From Actinomycetes bacterium (GTDB lineage Bacteria > Actinomycetota > Acidimicrobiia > Acidimicrobiales > Acidimicrobiaceae), in contig JAKAQR010000011.1 in NCBI GenBank assembly GCA_021819725.1, positions 40,848 through 104,847 on the forward strand: a stretch of 64,000 nucleotides of DNA, given 5' to 3'. The notes beneath the pieces are model-generated. The model was given only the letters and a program-made list of their open reading frames with translations, did not search any database and had not been told where the DNA came from. The position numbers were made by a program, and so were the translations under genes. Every line of letters begins with the position of its first letter. The stretch's first letter is position 1. Below, piece after piece: positions 53,193 to 62,850 of the stretch.

Positions 53193-53615
53193 TCAGAGCA
53201 GATCGCCAGCCCCCGGCCCACCAGCACTGCGCTCCCCAAGAATCATCAACTTCGCCGCAGCACTCGCTCGCACGACTCCCTGTTCATCACGGATCTCCGA
53301 CTCCGCCTCGACGACTCGACGCCGTCGACCGAGGAATCGACCCTCGATCGCGAGTAGCTCATCAACTCGAATGGGCAAGGAGTATCTCACCTCGAGACGA
53401 GCCGTAACGGTGACAAAGCCCATCGAATAGGGAACGTAGCTCGCAGCCTCATCCAGCATCGTCGCGGTGATCCCTCCATGCAGGACGTCGTCCCATCCCA
53501 CAAAACGCCGCTCAGCCCGGTAGGTCGCTCGAACCACGCCGTCGGAGCCACTGAACTCCAGATGAAGGCCGATCGGGTTCTTTGTGCCACACGCAAAACA
53601 GTTCTCTTCTCCCAA
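53193..53615 (-). CDS. PaaI-type hotdog-fold thioesterase
   Basis: 140 residues. It begins NCFACGTKNPIGLHLEF, a common start in this branch, and has the hotdog helix with GGITATMLDEAASY, whose Asp or Glu is catalytic in acyl-CoA thioesterases. LEVRYSLPIRVDE follows. Substrate unknown. It is convergent with the EamA gene and separated by 240 bases without a clear gene from the MFS gene. Confidence 0.85.
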   Translation of the reverse strand: MGEENCFACGTKNPIGLHLEFSGSDGVVRATYRAERRFVGWDDVLHGGITATMLDEAASYVPYSMGFVTVTARLEVRYSLPIRVDELLAIEGRFLGRRRRVVEAESEIRDEQGVVRASAAAKLMILGERSAGGPGAGDLL

Positions 53616-53855
53616 CTCTATCTACCTTTCCCGTTGCTCATCCAGTCATGGATCCCTACCAACACCAAGCCTATTGGTACATCACTGCCCAGTACGGACT
53701 CTGATAGAAGACCTCGCTGGTCTCCACCACGACGCCCATGCGGCCCCTCACGCTACCGAATGGCAACGAGTACCAATGCTCGGGCTCGATCAAAGATCTG
53801 CGTCCGGATTGCGAAGAGCCAACGTCGCTTCTACGACACCACCACATGAGATGAT

Positions 53856-55373
53856 CTATCTCGTGTGACCCGCCCGTGTCACGAGCGACACCGCACCACC
53901 GAGTACAATCAGAGATCCAGCGATGATCAACGACACCGAGAGTCCGGCATGAAACGAGCTGTACGCAGCACCAATGACCTTACCAACGATGGGCCCATAG
54001 ATCTTGGCAGCGCCTCCTTCGTGACCAGCGACACCACCGGTTTCAACCGCGTTGATAACGACCTGACGAAACGCTGGGGGCACCCCCAATCGCGCGAGTC
54101 GACTCGATAGACCACCCGTTAATTCGCCGTTCAAGAAGCTACCCAAAATCGCTACACTCAAGGTAACCCCGAGGGCTCGCATCGTGTTGGTCGCTGCGGC
54201 CGCCATGCCAGAATGCTCTGGAGGAACGGTTGATAGGGCGATGCTTGTCACTGGCACGACTACCAGTCCAAACCCAATCCCCGCGATGGCAAGGGTCGCA
54301 GCCAGCAAGAGCGGGTGCGTTGGCCCCGAAAGCGCAAGGTCCGACAGCCCAATTCCAGCCGCTGCGAGAAGTGCGCCAAACCCAGTCGCCATCCTGGTTC
54401 CCACTTGGGTTGTCCAACGTCCAGCAACGATAGAGGCAACGATCATCGTGATCATCATCGCAGCGAAGATACCCGCTACTTGATAGGAACTGTCACCCTC
54501 GACAACCTCCAAATACAGGGCAACGAAGAAAAAGATGGCAAATATCGAGAAGTAGATGCTAAAGGCCAACATCAGCGCCCCACTGAACCGAGCATTGCGC
54601 AAAAACCTCAGCCGTAAGAGTGGATTCAAGGCTCGATGCTCCGCAAGAATGAAGCCGATCGCACCCAATAAAGCGAGGGCAAAACATGTGACGATAATGG
54701 GCGAAGCGTAACCTCGCACCTCGCCCTCGACGATGCCTACAACGAGAACCCCAAGTGCGAATGGGCCAGTCAACGAACCCAAGACGTCTACTGATCCAAT
54801 CGATCGATCTGCACTCTCCGGTAGAACGCGGATCGCCATCACGATGACCACCACGCCAGCGACACAATTGAACCAAAATATCGTTGGCCAACCATCGAGT
54901 CCGACGAGGATGCCACCGAGCACCGGGCCAATCGCGAGTGCAAAGCCTGCGACTGCCGCCCACGTCCCGAGGGCCTTGGTCCGATCTGACTCCTCGGGAT
55001 AGAGGTGACGGATGAGCGATAGCGTGCCGGGCTCGGAGGCTGCCGCACCGATACCCATCACAACCCTGGCAACGATCAAGATAACGGCTGAGGGGGCGAG
55101 CGCCGCGATCACCGACCCGATGACGAAGAGTCCCAGACCAGCCACCATCATCCGGCGTCGGCCGTACCTATCACCAATCGCACCAAACACCAACATGAGT
55201 GCGGCAAAGGCCACCGCGTACCCACCGATCACCCACTGCAGCTCATCGACACCCGCATGGAGATGGCTCTGGATAGGCGCTAGCGCCACCGCAACGATCG
55301 TGGTATCAAGAAAGGTGAGAAATAGCACACCGCTCAGGACCGCCAAGGCGAGGCGGCGCCGTGACTGCTCCAC
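53856..55373 (-). CDS. MFS drug:H+ antiporter, DHA2 family
   Basis: 505 residues from GTG 55373, four bases after the lipoprotein stop. Fourteen membrane helices are predicted. Motif A GAIGDRYGRRRMM, FLDTTIVAVALAPIQ (helix 1) and VMGIGAAASEPGTLSLI match DHA2 (EmrB/QacA-like) pumps. It would export toxic compounds with proton uptake. It lies directly after a small lipoprotein gene and is probably co-transcribed with it. Confidence 0.9.
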   Translation of the reverse strand: MEQSRRRLALAVLSGVLFLTFLDTTIVAVALAPIQSHLHAGVDELQWVIGGYAVAFAALMLVFGAIGDRYGRRRMMVAGLGLFVIGSVIAALAPSAVILIVARVVMGIGAAASEPGTLSLIRHLYPEESDRTKALGTWAAVAGFALAIGPVLGGILVGLDGWPTIFWFNCVAGVVVIVMAIRVLPESADRSIGSVDVLGSLTGPFALGVLVVGIVEGEVRGYASPIIVTCFALALLGAIGFILAEHRALNPLLRLRFLRNARFSGALMLAFSIYFSIFAIFFFVALYLEVVEGDSSYQVAGIFAAMMITMIVASIVAGRWTTQVGTRMATGFGALLAAAGIGLSDLALSGPTHPLLLAATLAIAGIGFGLVVVPVTSIALSTVPPEHSGMAAAATNTMRALGVTLSVAILGSFLNGELTGGLSSRLARLGVPPAFRQVVINAVETGGVAGHEGGAAKIYGPIVGKVIGAAYSSFHAGLSVSLIIAGSLIVLGGAVSLVTRAGHTR

Positions 55374-55377
55374 AAAC

Positions 55378-55848
55378 TTAAGAGTTCTTCTCGAATGTAG
55401 CGCAGGCGGGTACTTTGGCACCCTCCAGCGAAATCAAGTTACAGAAGCTGGCATCCCCCACCTTCCATGTTCCATCCACCTTGACCGCCTCGCCATGCTG
55501 ATCCTTGAGGGCGGGCTGTCCACCGAGGTAGATGGTATAGGTCACTGTTGCCGCCACAGGTGAGACCAAGGTGACGTTGGAGACCTTTGCGCTGGTACCC
55601 TTCGCGATACTTGAGCTCGCCTGTGCCTTGATCACTGGAGAGAATGCACTTCCATTTTGTAGGAGTCTGATCTTGGTAGCTGCCGCGGAGGAACCGTCAA
55701 AAAAGGTCTGGAATGTCTTGGTAATCGTGACCTTGGCCGACGGTGCCTTGGCAGGAGTTGCTGACGAACTACTCGTTCCACAGGCAGCCAACACGGTACT
55801 CGTCGTCATCATCGTCACCGCCATTAGAGCCATCTGTCTTCGTCTCAC
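55378..55848 (-). CDS. Small lipoprotein resembling mycobacterial MTB12-type antigens
   Basis: 156 residues from GTG 55848, with AGAAAGGA six bases upstream; ATG 55866 is also possible. A signal peptide ends in the lipobox VLAAC. The mature part, TKTFQTFFDGSSAAATKIRLLQNGSAF and TVTYTIYLGGQPALKDQHGEAVK, resembles the NTF2-like domain of low-molecular-weight antigen MTB12. The role is unknown. It is co-directional with the MFS pump. Confidence 0.75.
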   Translation of the reverse strand: MRRRQMALMAVTMMTTSTVLAACGTSSSSATPAKAPSAKVTITKTFQTFFDGSSAAATKIRLLQNGSAFSPVIKAQASSSIAKGTSAKVSNVTLVSPVAATVTYTIYLGGQPALKDQHGEAVKVDGTWKVGDASFCNLISLEGAKVPACATFEKNS

Positions 55849-56390
55849 TTGGCATCCTTTCTCCATGGTGCAAGCCCTCAACGGACATCTCACACCTATC
55901 GCTACCTAGCATCCTATCGACTTGGAAGCAAATTACTTGGTACTGCCAACTAAGAGGACTATTGTCACTTCTTTCTGAGTCAAAGAGCATGAATAGACAA
56001 GTACCATCGTTGGGCAGTTCCACACTGTTGGTCACGCCCGATAATGCCTGACTTCCCAGAGGGTGCACGGGAATCAAACCTTTCACCGCTATGAACCGAA
56101 TCTCCTCCAGCGGTTTTTCCATCGAGAGTTGCAAACCTTCACAAGGTGCCTCCAGGTGACCGTTTCGCCGAGAAGATCGTCAACGTGTCTGGCATCGATC
56201 TCACAACCATGTGCAGATCCGGTTCTCACATTGCTGTATTCGTCGGGGAGGAGCATCTCCGCCAGGACAGTACACCGTTACATCGAGCAGTAGAACCAGC
56301 TAGCTTCCCAACACGCCAATAGCCACCACGCCCCAAGCCGTCCTGTCTCTTCCCTGGCGCAGATACGACGGTAGTCCCCAGCTTACCACA
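55849..56390. other. Spacer without a supported gene
   Basis: About 540 bases. A minus-strand frame (55769-56134) overlaps the lipoprotein start and has no recognisable features. A loose plus-strand hairpin, CCGCT with AGCGG followed by TTTTT, lies near 56085-56119. No RNA gene was recognised. Part of this should hold the promoter of the lipoprotein-MFS pair. Confidence 0.4.
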
Positions 56391-57176
56391 CTAGGTTGTG
56401 CGAGGCTCAAGAATCGAATTCGCTCCGTCTACCACAATGACTTGCCCGGTGATGTACGAGAGGCCTGGCAGGCAAAGGGAGGCGATCACCGCTGCCACCT
56501 CTTCAGGTGATCCAGATCGACCGACGGGACTGGCCGTTCCAAAGCGCAACTCGTCATCGCTCGCAGAGCCGCTCGCGATCCAGCCAGGCGCGACTGCATT
56601 GACGGTGATCCCCATAGAAGCGACCTCGAGCGCAAGGGATCGCGTGAGCCCCACCATCGCAGCCTTCGCGGTCGCGTACACGGCATGACCAGGCATCGCA
56701 TTGACAGGCCCCGTCGTGGAAGCAACCATCACCACCCGACCCCAACCGTTCTCTTTCATGTCGCCAAAGAATGCCCGGCACACCAAGAATGCCGTATCAA
56801 GATTCCGGGAGAGCCCTAGATGCCACTCATCCAATGACAACGTTTCAACCGCACCGACCGCATCCGAACCATCTTGCACCGAGGTCATGCCAGCATTGTT
56901 CACCACAAGGTCGACACCCCCGTAAGCATCGACACATCGTTCCCGAAGCTGTTGCACCTCCTGGTCCAAGGTGAGATCAGCCACCACTCCACGTGCGTCG
57001 ATCCCCCGATCCATGAGGTCAGCTGCTCGATCCTCTATACGTGCTGTCGTGGAGGTGAGAACGACCGATGCACCGAGCTCTCCAAGTGCAACCGACGTGG
57101 CAAACCCGATACCGGTGGGCGAGCCCGCCCCGGTCACAAGTGCCACTTTGCCAGTTAAGTCTCCCAAAATACTCAC
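56391..57176 (-). CDS. Short-chain dehydrogenase/reductase
   Basis: 261 residues from GTG 57176, preceded by GGGAG at eight bases; the frame is open to 57299. Rossmann loop TGAGSPTGIGFATS, VVNNAGMTS, catalytic Ser in VASTTG and YATAK (Tyr-x-x-x-Lys) are complete. The C-terminus ITGQVIVVDGANSI is typical. It looks like a FabG-like reductase; the substrate is not evident. It stands alone between two empty spacers. Confidence 0.88.
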   Translation of the reverse strand: MSILGDLTGKVALVTGAGSPTGIGFATSVALGELGASVVLTSTTARIEDRAADLMDRGIDARGVVADLTLDQEVQQLRERCVDAYGGVDLVVNNAGMTSVQDGSDAVGAVETLSLDEWHLGLSRNLDTAFLVCRAFFGDMKENGWGRVVMVASTTGPVNAMPGHAVYATAKAAMVGLTRSLALEVASMGITVNAVAPGWIASGSASDDELRFGTASPVGRSGSPEEVAAVIASLCLPGLSYITGQVIVVDGANSILEPRTT

Positions 57177-57883
57177 GGAACTCGCTCCCATCTGCGAAAC
57201 TGCCCAGTACGCATTACCCTGATTGTGCTCTGTTGACGCAGCGCCGACGTGTACACCGTCCCAAGCGATCACTTCACAGCACATTGTCTTCGTCTCCATC
57301 TGATCTCATGCTGTTCCGATCCAACTTACCACGCCTCAACAGACGCTCCTCTTCGACTCGACCACGAATCACTTCCGCCCTCCGTCCCCGCAACGGAGAT
57401 GAAACGACACTCGACACTCGTCCATCGTTGCCCCTGGAAGGCCCCTCGTGCATGTGGATGTTCGTAGACCCAGTATCGACGACACCACCGCTGCCACATA
57501 CAACCCAGGTCTCCGAATCGGGATAGGAGGGACGCAGCTGCACGGATGCGGCCGATTGTTTACACGGTGGAAGCCGCCAAAACTGCAAGGCATGAGCGAA
57601 GCAGCGATGCAACCTAGACTCTCGGTCCCCGGTGCTCCGCGGAACTCTTAGCCTTGCGGTGACGACCAAAAAGAGACCCAGATCAACCGATACTCCGCTT
57701 TCCCACTCCACGCAACAATAGCCGAACCGCCACCGGCAGGAGCAAGACCAGTGCAGTGAATGCAGACAGCTCACCTGCCCCGGCCAGCTTCGTCGTTACC
57801 CCGCCTGCGAGGAGGATCGAAGGCGATAGCGAATGCAGCTATTTGCCACGCCTTGAGAAAAGGGCCTTACGTCGTCAAGCTGG
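57177..57883. other. Spacer with a possible gene remnant
   Basis: No intact gene is supported. At 57683-57838 the minus strand reads as a 51-codon open stretch with a hydrophobic core (SAFTALVLLLPVAVRLLLR) and a basic end before a stop, directly behind prfC. It looks like the end of a membrane protein but has no usable start. The rest shows no feature. Confidence 0.3.
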
Positions 57884-59491
57884 CTAACTCAGAACGCTGA
57901 AACCTGAGCCAAGCAACGCACCAAAATCGATCTCTGGATGGTCCCGCATCACCGTCTCCAACCTGATGAGGCTCTCGAAAAGTGCCAACGTGGTACCATC
58001 TTTCCGGTGGAGTACTCGTACTCCCGGAACCCGCCCCATCTGCGTGACCCCTTCAGCCGTGATCGTTCTCGCCACGCGGTACGGCGTCGACAGGTATTCG
58101 ATCAGTGCACCAAACTCGTGTTCCATGCGGTATTGGAACACCTCAAACTGCATCTGACCAACTGCGGCAAGTACAGGTAGCGGATCCCCGTCACCCTCGT
58201 AGAGCACCTGCAACACTCCCTCACGCTCCAGTTGATCCACGCCCCGACGAAACTGCTTCGCACGACCAGGGTCCTTCACTCGAACTCGTCGGAACATCTC
58301 TGGCGCGAACTGCGGAAAAGATGGGAAGACAACCGGGGTTCCCGCGTACAGCGCATCACCGATGCGCAGCTCACCTGCGTTGACGAGACCGACCACATCG
58401 CCTGGGAACGCAACATCGACTGTCGATCGATCAGCGCCGAACAGCGTACTCGCATACTTCGTAGAGAGGGTGCGTCCCGTATCAGCATGCGTGAGATTCA
58501 CACCCCGCACAAATTTACCCGAACAGAGCCGAACGAACGCCACATGGTCGCGATGCGATGGGTCCATATTCGCTTGGATCTTGAAGACAAAACCCGAAAT
58601 TGGTGCCTCCAACGGCCGTAGCTTTCCATCAACAGCCTGCCGCGGTCCCGGCGAAGGTACAAATTCAACCACAGCATCCAGTAAGGCGCGCACGCCAAAA
58701 TTATTCATCGCAGAACCAACGAAGAGGGGGCTCGTCTTGCCTTCGAGAAAGTTCACCTGCTCGTGTGTAGCACCCACTGCGTCCAACAGGGTGCACTCTT
58801 CAACGGCGTTCACCCAATCTGAACCCGCTTCGGCCTCCGCAACCGAGGCGTCGAGCTCAACTTCAACCGCAAGCGTCTTTCCACGAACACTCCGTTCAAA
58901 GCGAGTAAAGCGCTTGTTTCGTCGATCAATAACCCCGCGAAACTCCCCAGGGATACCAACCGGCCACGTCACTGGGGTCGGTCGAACCCCAATCTTGTCC
59001 TCGATCTCATCGAGAAGCTCCAACGGCGACTTACCTGGGCGATCCAATTTATTGAGAAAGGTCAGCATCGGTAGACCCAGGGAACGACACACCTCGAACA
59101 GTTTGAGCGTCTGCGCCTCAACACCCTTGGCTACGTCAAGGACCATCACCACCGCATCTACCGCAGTCAACACCCGATAGGTATCCTCTGAAAAATCACG
59201 GTGACCAGGAGTGTCCAACAGATTGATCAGGCAGTCACGATACTCGAACTGCAGCGCGGTAGAGGTAACCGAGATGCCCCGTTCCTGCTCCATCGCCATC
59301 CAATCAGAACGGGTATCGCGCCTTCCCGCCCGTGCTTTCACGGTGCCAGCCTCAGCAATCACCCCAGCGTAGAGTAGGAACTTCTCCGTTAACGTCGTCT
59401 TCCCAGCATCAGGGTGGCTGATAATGGCAAACGTACGTCGCTTGGAAGCTTCCTCGATAATCTCCCGTCTCTCGGCATCCGCTATTGCCAT
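57884..59491 (-). CDS. prfC: Peptide chain release factor 3
   Basis: 535 residues, a translational GTPase. G1 HPDAGKTTLTEKFL, switch II LDTPGHRDFSEDTYR, G4 NKLDRP, and the RF3-specific QERGISVTSTALQF and MQFEVFQYR motifs are present. RF3 speeds release of RF1 and RF2 after termination. It is transcribed alone on the minus strand, behind the terminator at 59708-59739. Confidence 0.97.
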   Translation of the reverse strand: MAIADAERREIIEEASKRRTFAIISHPDAGKTTLTEKFLLYAGVIAEAGTVKARAGRRDTRSDWMAMEQERGISVTSTALQFEYRDCLINLLDTPGHRDFSEDTYRVLTAVDAVVMVLDVAKGVEAQTLKLFEVCRSLGLPMLTFLNKLDRPGKSPLELLDEIEDKIGVRPTPVTWPVGIPGEFRGVIDRRNKRFTRFERSVRGKTLAVEVELDASVAEAEAGSDWVNAVEECTLLDAVGATHEQVNFLEGKTSPLFVGSAMNNFGVRALLDAVVEFVPSPGPRQAVDGKLRPLEAPISGFVFKIQANMDPSHRDHVAFVRLCSGKFVRGVNLTHADTGRTLSTKYASTLFGADRSTVDVAFPGDVVGLVNAGELRIGDALYAGTPVVFPSFPQFAPEMFRRVRVKDPGRAKQFRRGVDQLEREGVLQVLYEGDGDPLPVLAAVGQMQFEVFQYRMEHEFGALIEYLSTPYRVARTITAEGVTQMGRVPGVRVLHRKDGTTLALFESLIRLETVMRDHPEIDFGALLGSGFSVLS

Positions 59492-59707
59492 ATCACCGCC
59501 AAATCACCCTCTATCCCATCGAGAGCCCACGCTTCCCACGCACGCCCATGGAACATTCTACAAGCAGACAACCTTAGCCAACGAAGCGGAGAGCACCAAT
59601 GGTTTAGCGGCCAGCCGTATACCATCAGTCGAGGTGACGCGGCAGATCGATCCATGAGCACCAACGAAGCCAGCAATCGAGGTCGTCATATGATCGCACC
59701 GCACAAC

Positions 59708-59739
59708 AAAGGTCCGGCACCTCCCGGTACCGGACCTTT
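59708..59739 (-). terminator. Terminator after the amino-acid permease
   Basis: AAAGGTCCGG and CCGGACCTTT form a 10-bp stem (59708-59717 with 59730-59739); inner bases can extend it with one mismatch. On the minus strand it is followed by TTGTTGT, a weak T-rich tail. It lies 40 bases after the permease stop. The remaining spacer to prfC shows nothing else. Confidence 0.75.
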
Positions 59740-59780
59740 GGTTTAGGGCTAGCTCAACCTACCTCGTAGGCAAGCGAGGC

Positions 59781-61442
59781 TCAATCAGCAGACGCCGGCC
59801 TCTCAAGCTGGCTCGCACGTTCGATCGCGTCCTCAGTCTCTTGGCTCCCTGAGCCGGAGGCGACACCCCAATAGTAGAAACCAATCGCGACCACAATCAC
59901 GACCACAAGGTCCCACGGATAATGAATCAGGCCATGCAGGTGGTTGTACTGGCCACCGAAACGCTTGGACCCAAAGTACGTCTCCAACAGCGAGACAGCA
60001 ATGAAGGCAATCAACCAAATACCCTGTTTCCAGGCTTTCGCATTGATTTTCGCTAGATCACCACGCGCTGCAGAGACGATGAGATAGACAATGATGCCAA
60101 TGGCATAGCCCACCGTGAGCTTCCAGACAGTCTCCCAACCGCTGAAGTAGATAATCAGCGCACCCATCACATAGGCAACAGGGCTGATGACACTAGCGCC
60201 ACCAAGTCGATAGGGACGATGCGCTGAATCATGATGGCGTCGGAAAACAGCAAGTGACACTGGTCCCATGATGTAGGTGAACACGGTTGCCGAGGAGATG
60301 ACGCCGACCAACGACTGCCATGTCGGGAACGGAAGGAGAAAGATCGCGGATGCGATAAGTGTCGTGACCATGGCATACATGGGGATACCAGTCTTGTCTG
60401 AAATCTTTCTCCAAACCTGTCCAAGGTAGCCGTTACGCGCACTACCGAGGATGACACGAGGAGTGGATGCGAAGTAGACCAGTCCAGTTCCGGATGGAGA
60501 CAACACCGCGTCAGCATAGAGGATCGTTGCCAGCCAGCCCAGACCCAACGCTGAGGCAACCTGGGCAAACGGCGATGTCAGGCTCAGGGACGCCCAGCCA
60601 TGCGCCAGTTCATTCTTAGGAATGGCAGCAATAAAGACCACCTGCAGAAGAACGTAGACGATCATACCTACAACGAGTGCGGTAATGATCGCACGGGGTG
60701 CATCGCGCTGTGGATGCTTTGCCTCCGCAGCCATCTCAACAGCCTGCCTGAACCCTAAGAATGAGAAGACGATTCCTGCAGTTGACACCGCCACCAATAC
60801 CCCAGCAGTCCCATATGGGGCAAAACCGTGGGTGGCAGGGGCCGAGTAGTTCGACCAGTTCTTAGCCACAAACAAGATGACCAGGATGGTCAGTGTCGGA
60901 GTCAAGAACTTCAGAAAGGTAATGAAACTGTTAACCTTCGCATAGAGTTTCACCCCGTAGATATTGATCACAAAGAACAGTACAAGCAAGAGCGCTTCAA
61001 CGATGTAGTCGATAGGTTGCTTGCCAGTGAAGGCACCGTTCACGGTCGAACCAAATCCCTTGATGTAGTGTGATGCGTACTGAACCACTGCTTCAGCCTC
61101 GATGGCCGGCACTGACGCGTAGGCAATAAAGGCCGCCCAACTCACAATAAAGCCGACCAGCGGGCCGTGCGAATATTGCGGATACCGTGTAGCCCCACCC
61201 GCCTCAGGCAAAAACCCTGAAAGTTCGGCGTAGACAAGAGCGATGAAAAGACACGCTATGCCACCCAATACCCAAGAGATAATTGCTGCGGGTCCGGCGG
61301 TCTGCGCGGCATAGAGCACCGCGAACAGCCACCCCGATCCAATAATTGCACCGAGCCCAGCAAAGCTCAGATCTAAGTAGGACATCTCCCTGCGGAGTCG
61401 TCCCGTCTGTCGTTGACCAGTCTGCACATGTCCCCCTTGCAT
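59781..61442 (-). CDS. APC-family amino-acid permease
   Basis: 553 residues with about 12-14 membrane helices. The first helix reads LSFAGLGAIIGSGWLFA, with the unwound GxG substrate site of the APC fold; AELSGFLPEAGGATRYPQ and FSFLGFRQAVEMAAEAKHPQRDAPRA are typical. Some acidophile and aspartate/glutamate permeases look alike; the substrate is not fixed. A CCTCT-TT-AGAGG dyad (61456-61467) lies just before the start and may be an operator. Confidence 0.88.
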   Translation of the reverse strand: MQGGHVQTGQRQTGRLRREMSYLDLSFAGLGAIIGSGWLFAVLYAAQTAGPAAIISWVLGGIACLFIALVYAELSGFLPEAGGATRYPQYSHGPLVGFIVSWAAFIAYASVPAIEAEAVVQYASHYIKGFGSTVNGAFTGKQPIDYIVEALLLVLFFVINIYGVKLYAKVNSFITFLKFLTPTLTILVILFVAKNWSNYSAPATHGFAPYGTAGVLVAVSTAGIVFSFLGFRQAVEMAAEAKHPQRDAPRAIITALVVGMIVYVLLQVVFIAAIPKNELAHGWASLSLTSPFAQVASALGLGWLATILYADAVLSPSGTGLVYFASTPRVILGSARNGYLGQVWRKISDKTGIPMYAMVTTLIASAIFLLPFPTWQSLVGVISSATVFTYIMGPVSLAVFRRHHDSAHRPYRLGGASVISPVAYVMGALIIYFSGWETVWKLTVGYAIGIIVYLIVSAARGDLAKINAKAWKQGIWLIAFIAVSLLETYFGSKRFGGQYNHLHGLIHYPWDLVVVIVVAIGFYYWGVASGSGSQETEDAIERASQLERPASAD

Positions 61443-62206
61443 ATCCTGCAGCCCACCTCTTTAGAGGAGGAACCGTGCACAAAAAATACCATAACTACCT
61501 AAACTTGTCTAATCGTCACATCAGCAGTGCTACGCGATCGCCCGGTTGGCCCTCGGCATGCATCCAACCGTACACGACGAGAAGCGGTGTTCCTCCGCAT
61601 AAAAATACGGCACCTTTCCATAGTTCTTCTGACATGAATAGGGTCCGCAAGTGTGCATCCCTGGCAGTCAGCATCGACCTTTAGAATCATTCCAACCTGT
61701 CCACGGTGGAACCGCTGATATCGCAGGCATGCACCTCACTGGTGCTTGGTACTGCGAACGAAGGTTATCGGCCAAGATCCACGCCAAAACCACGACAGCG
61801 GTGGGTTGCGGCACGCCCCTTCCGCGAGAAGTCCGATGCCGTCACGGCCCAACTCGTATTCTCCACGACGACATTTAAACTACTGCTGTTGCACCCAGTG
61901 CTATGGGAGTAAGGCGCGACAGTGATGCAGACACTCATCGAGTCGGGACATGCTACTGCTACACCCCAGCTAAGCACTCTTCTGGTCTAGTTGAGGCCGG
62001 TGCCCTGTTCGTTCCCGGGCTCTCATCGGGTACAGGCGGCAGTTCAGATGATGGGTTGACTTATCACCTGGAGAGAGGATGTAAGACCAGTAACAATACT
62101 GGCCGTGCTTGGAGAGACAAGAACGACTCTTGGACAAGTGAGCATGAAGTCCGAGACGAGAACCTTGTAAAAGGTGCGTCATTATGAGTGGACTCACTAT
62201 TAATCA
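61443..62206. other. Degenerate spacer before the IS remnant
   Basis: About 760 bases with no supported gene on either strand. Frames are short and lack family motifs. A plus-strand frame at 61903-62187 encodes a polar peptide of 94 residues with no recognisable domain and no ribosome site; I do not call it. The next block is an eroded insertion sequence, so this stretch may be old mobile DNA too. Confidence 0.4.
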
Positions 62207-62576
62207 CTCAGATGCAACGGTTGAACGCGGCTAACCCGTGACTTTACAGGCACATGTCTCTGAGACTCTCAACCGCCGGCGTAACAGCTCGACCGCGCTG
62301 GGCCCGCGGCTTAAGGGCTAGACCTTTCCCTAAAGCCTTCGCCTTGCCCGTGGCCCTGTCAACGCTGAGTTCAGCCACCGCGATCTTGAACTTGCGCCTC
62401 TCTGCCTTGAGCTCTTTGAGGCGCTTGACGTCAGTATCTTTCATACCGCCGTAGCTGTTCTTCCACCTATGCCAGGTGGTCTCGATCACCCGTGCGTCTG
62501 GGCCGAGTGTGCCCTTTACGACCGTTACACCCCCTTTTGGCAGCGTATCGCCCGTTGACCGATCGGCCCGTAGCAC
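62207..62576 (-). pseudogene. Eroded IS3-family transposase remnant (OrfA and start of OrfB)
   Basis: The minus strand keeps the OrfA core: TTWHRWKNSYGGMKDTDVKR and the leucine-zipper-like LKELKAERRKFKIAVAELSVDRA, then a drifting end. In another frame at 62234-62269 it reads RVSETCACKVTG, the usual OrfA/OrfB joint (GVSERRACRVLG type). This is followed by an amber codon at 62231-62233 and PRSTVASE, where a functional copy has QPRSTQR. No inverted ends or OrfB catalytic part remain. Frameshift plus stop codon mark it as dead. Confidence 0.75.
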
Positions 62577-62589
62577 GGAGTGCTATAGT
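62571..62589 (+). promoter_or_regulatory. Operator-like palindrome and -10 box before the antitoxin
   Basis: TAGCAC and GTGCTA form a perfect dyad around three bases at 62571-62585. A TATAGT hexamer (62584-62589) overlaps its right arm and ends six bases before the antitoxin ATG. Antitoxins of the Phd/YefM type usually bind such sites to repress their own operon. A TTGACC at 62555-62560 is too far upstream for a normal -35. Confidence 0.5.
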
Positions 62590-62595
62590 GACAAT

Positions 62596-62850
62596 ATGGC
62601 AAGAGACGTCACACAACGGGAGCTTCGAAACGAGAGCGGTCAGATCATGAGGGCGTTAGACCAGGGTGAGAGTTTCGTTGTTACCCGAAACGGCGTTCCC
62701 GTAGGCGAACTGACTCCCCTGCGACGCCATCGATTCGTGAGTGCCGAAACCGCCATCGCGATGTTCCGCAATGCTCCAAGCATTGACCTAGACCGACTTC
62801 GCGCGGACCTTGATCGCGTGGCATCCCAGGACACCGAACCTCGTGCCTGA
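62596..62850 (+). CDS. Type II antitoxin, Phd/YefM family
   Basis: 84 residues from ATG 62596. TQRELRNESGQIMRALDQGESFVVTRNGVPVGELTPL is, in overlapping parts, the DNA-binding N-terminal half of Phd/YefM antitoxins. The C-terminal half (SIDLDRLRADLDRVA) would wrap the toxin. It overlaps the toxin start by eight bases. It blocks the PIN nuclease and represses the operon. Confidence 0.9.
   Translation: MARDVTQRELRNESGQIMRALDQGESFVVTRNGVPVGELTPLRRHRFVSAETAIAMFRNAPSIDLDRLRADLDRVASQDTEPRA

Noticed and set aside
53478..53868. Plus-strand frames between the thioesterase and MFS genes, including a short one beginning MDPYQHQAYWYITAQYG
   Set aside because: The short one stops after 18 codons and joining it to the next frame needs a frameshift; no family match supports a gene.
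55769..56134. 121-codon minus frame upstream of the MTB12-like gene
   Set aside because: It overlaps the lipoprotein signal peptide, has no known domain, and ends in Asp/Gly runs that reflect the opposite frame.
57177..57883. CRISPR array or small RNA in the long spacer before prfC
   Set aside because: No repeated units of 24-40 bases and no conserved RNA signature could be seen.
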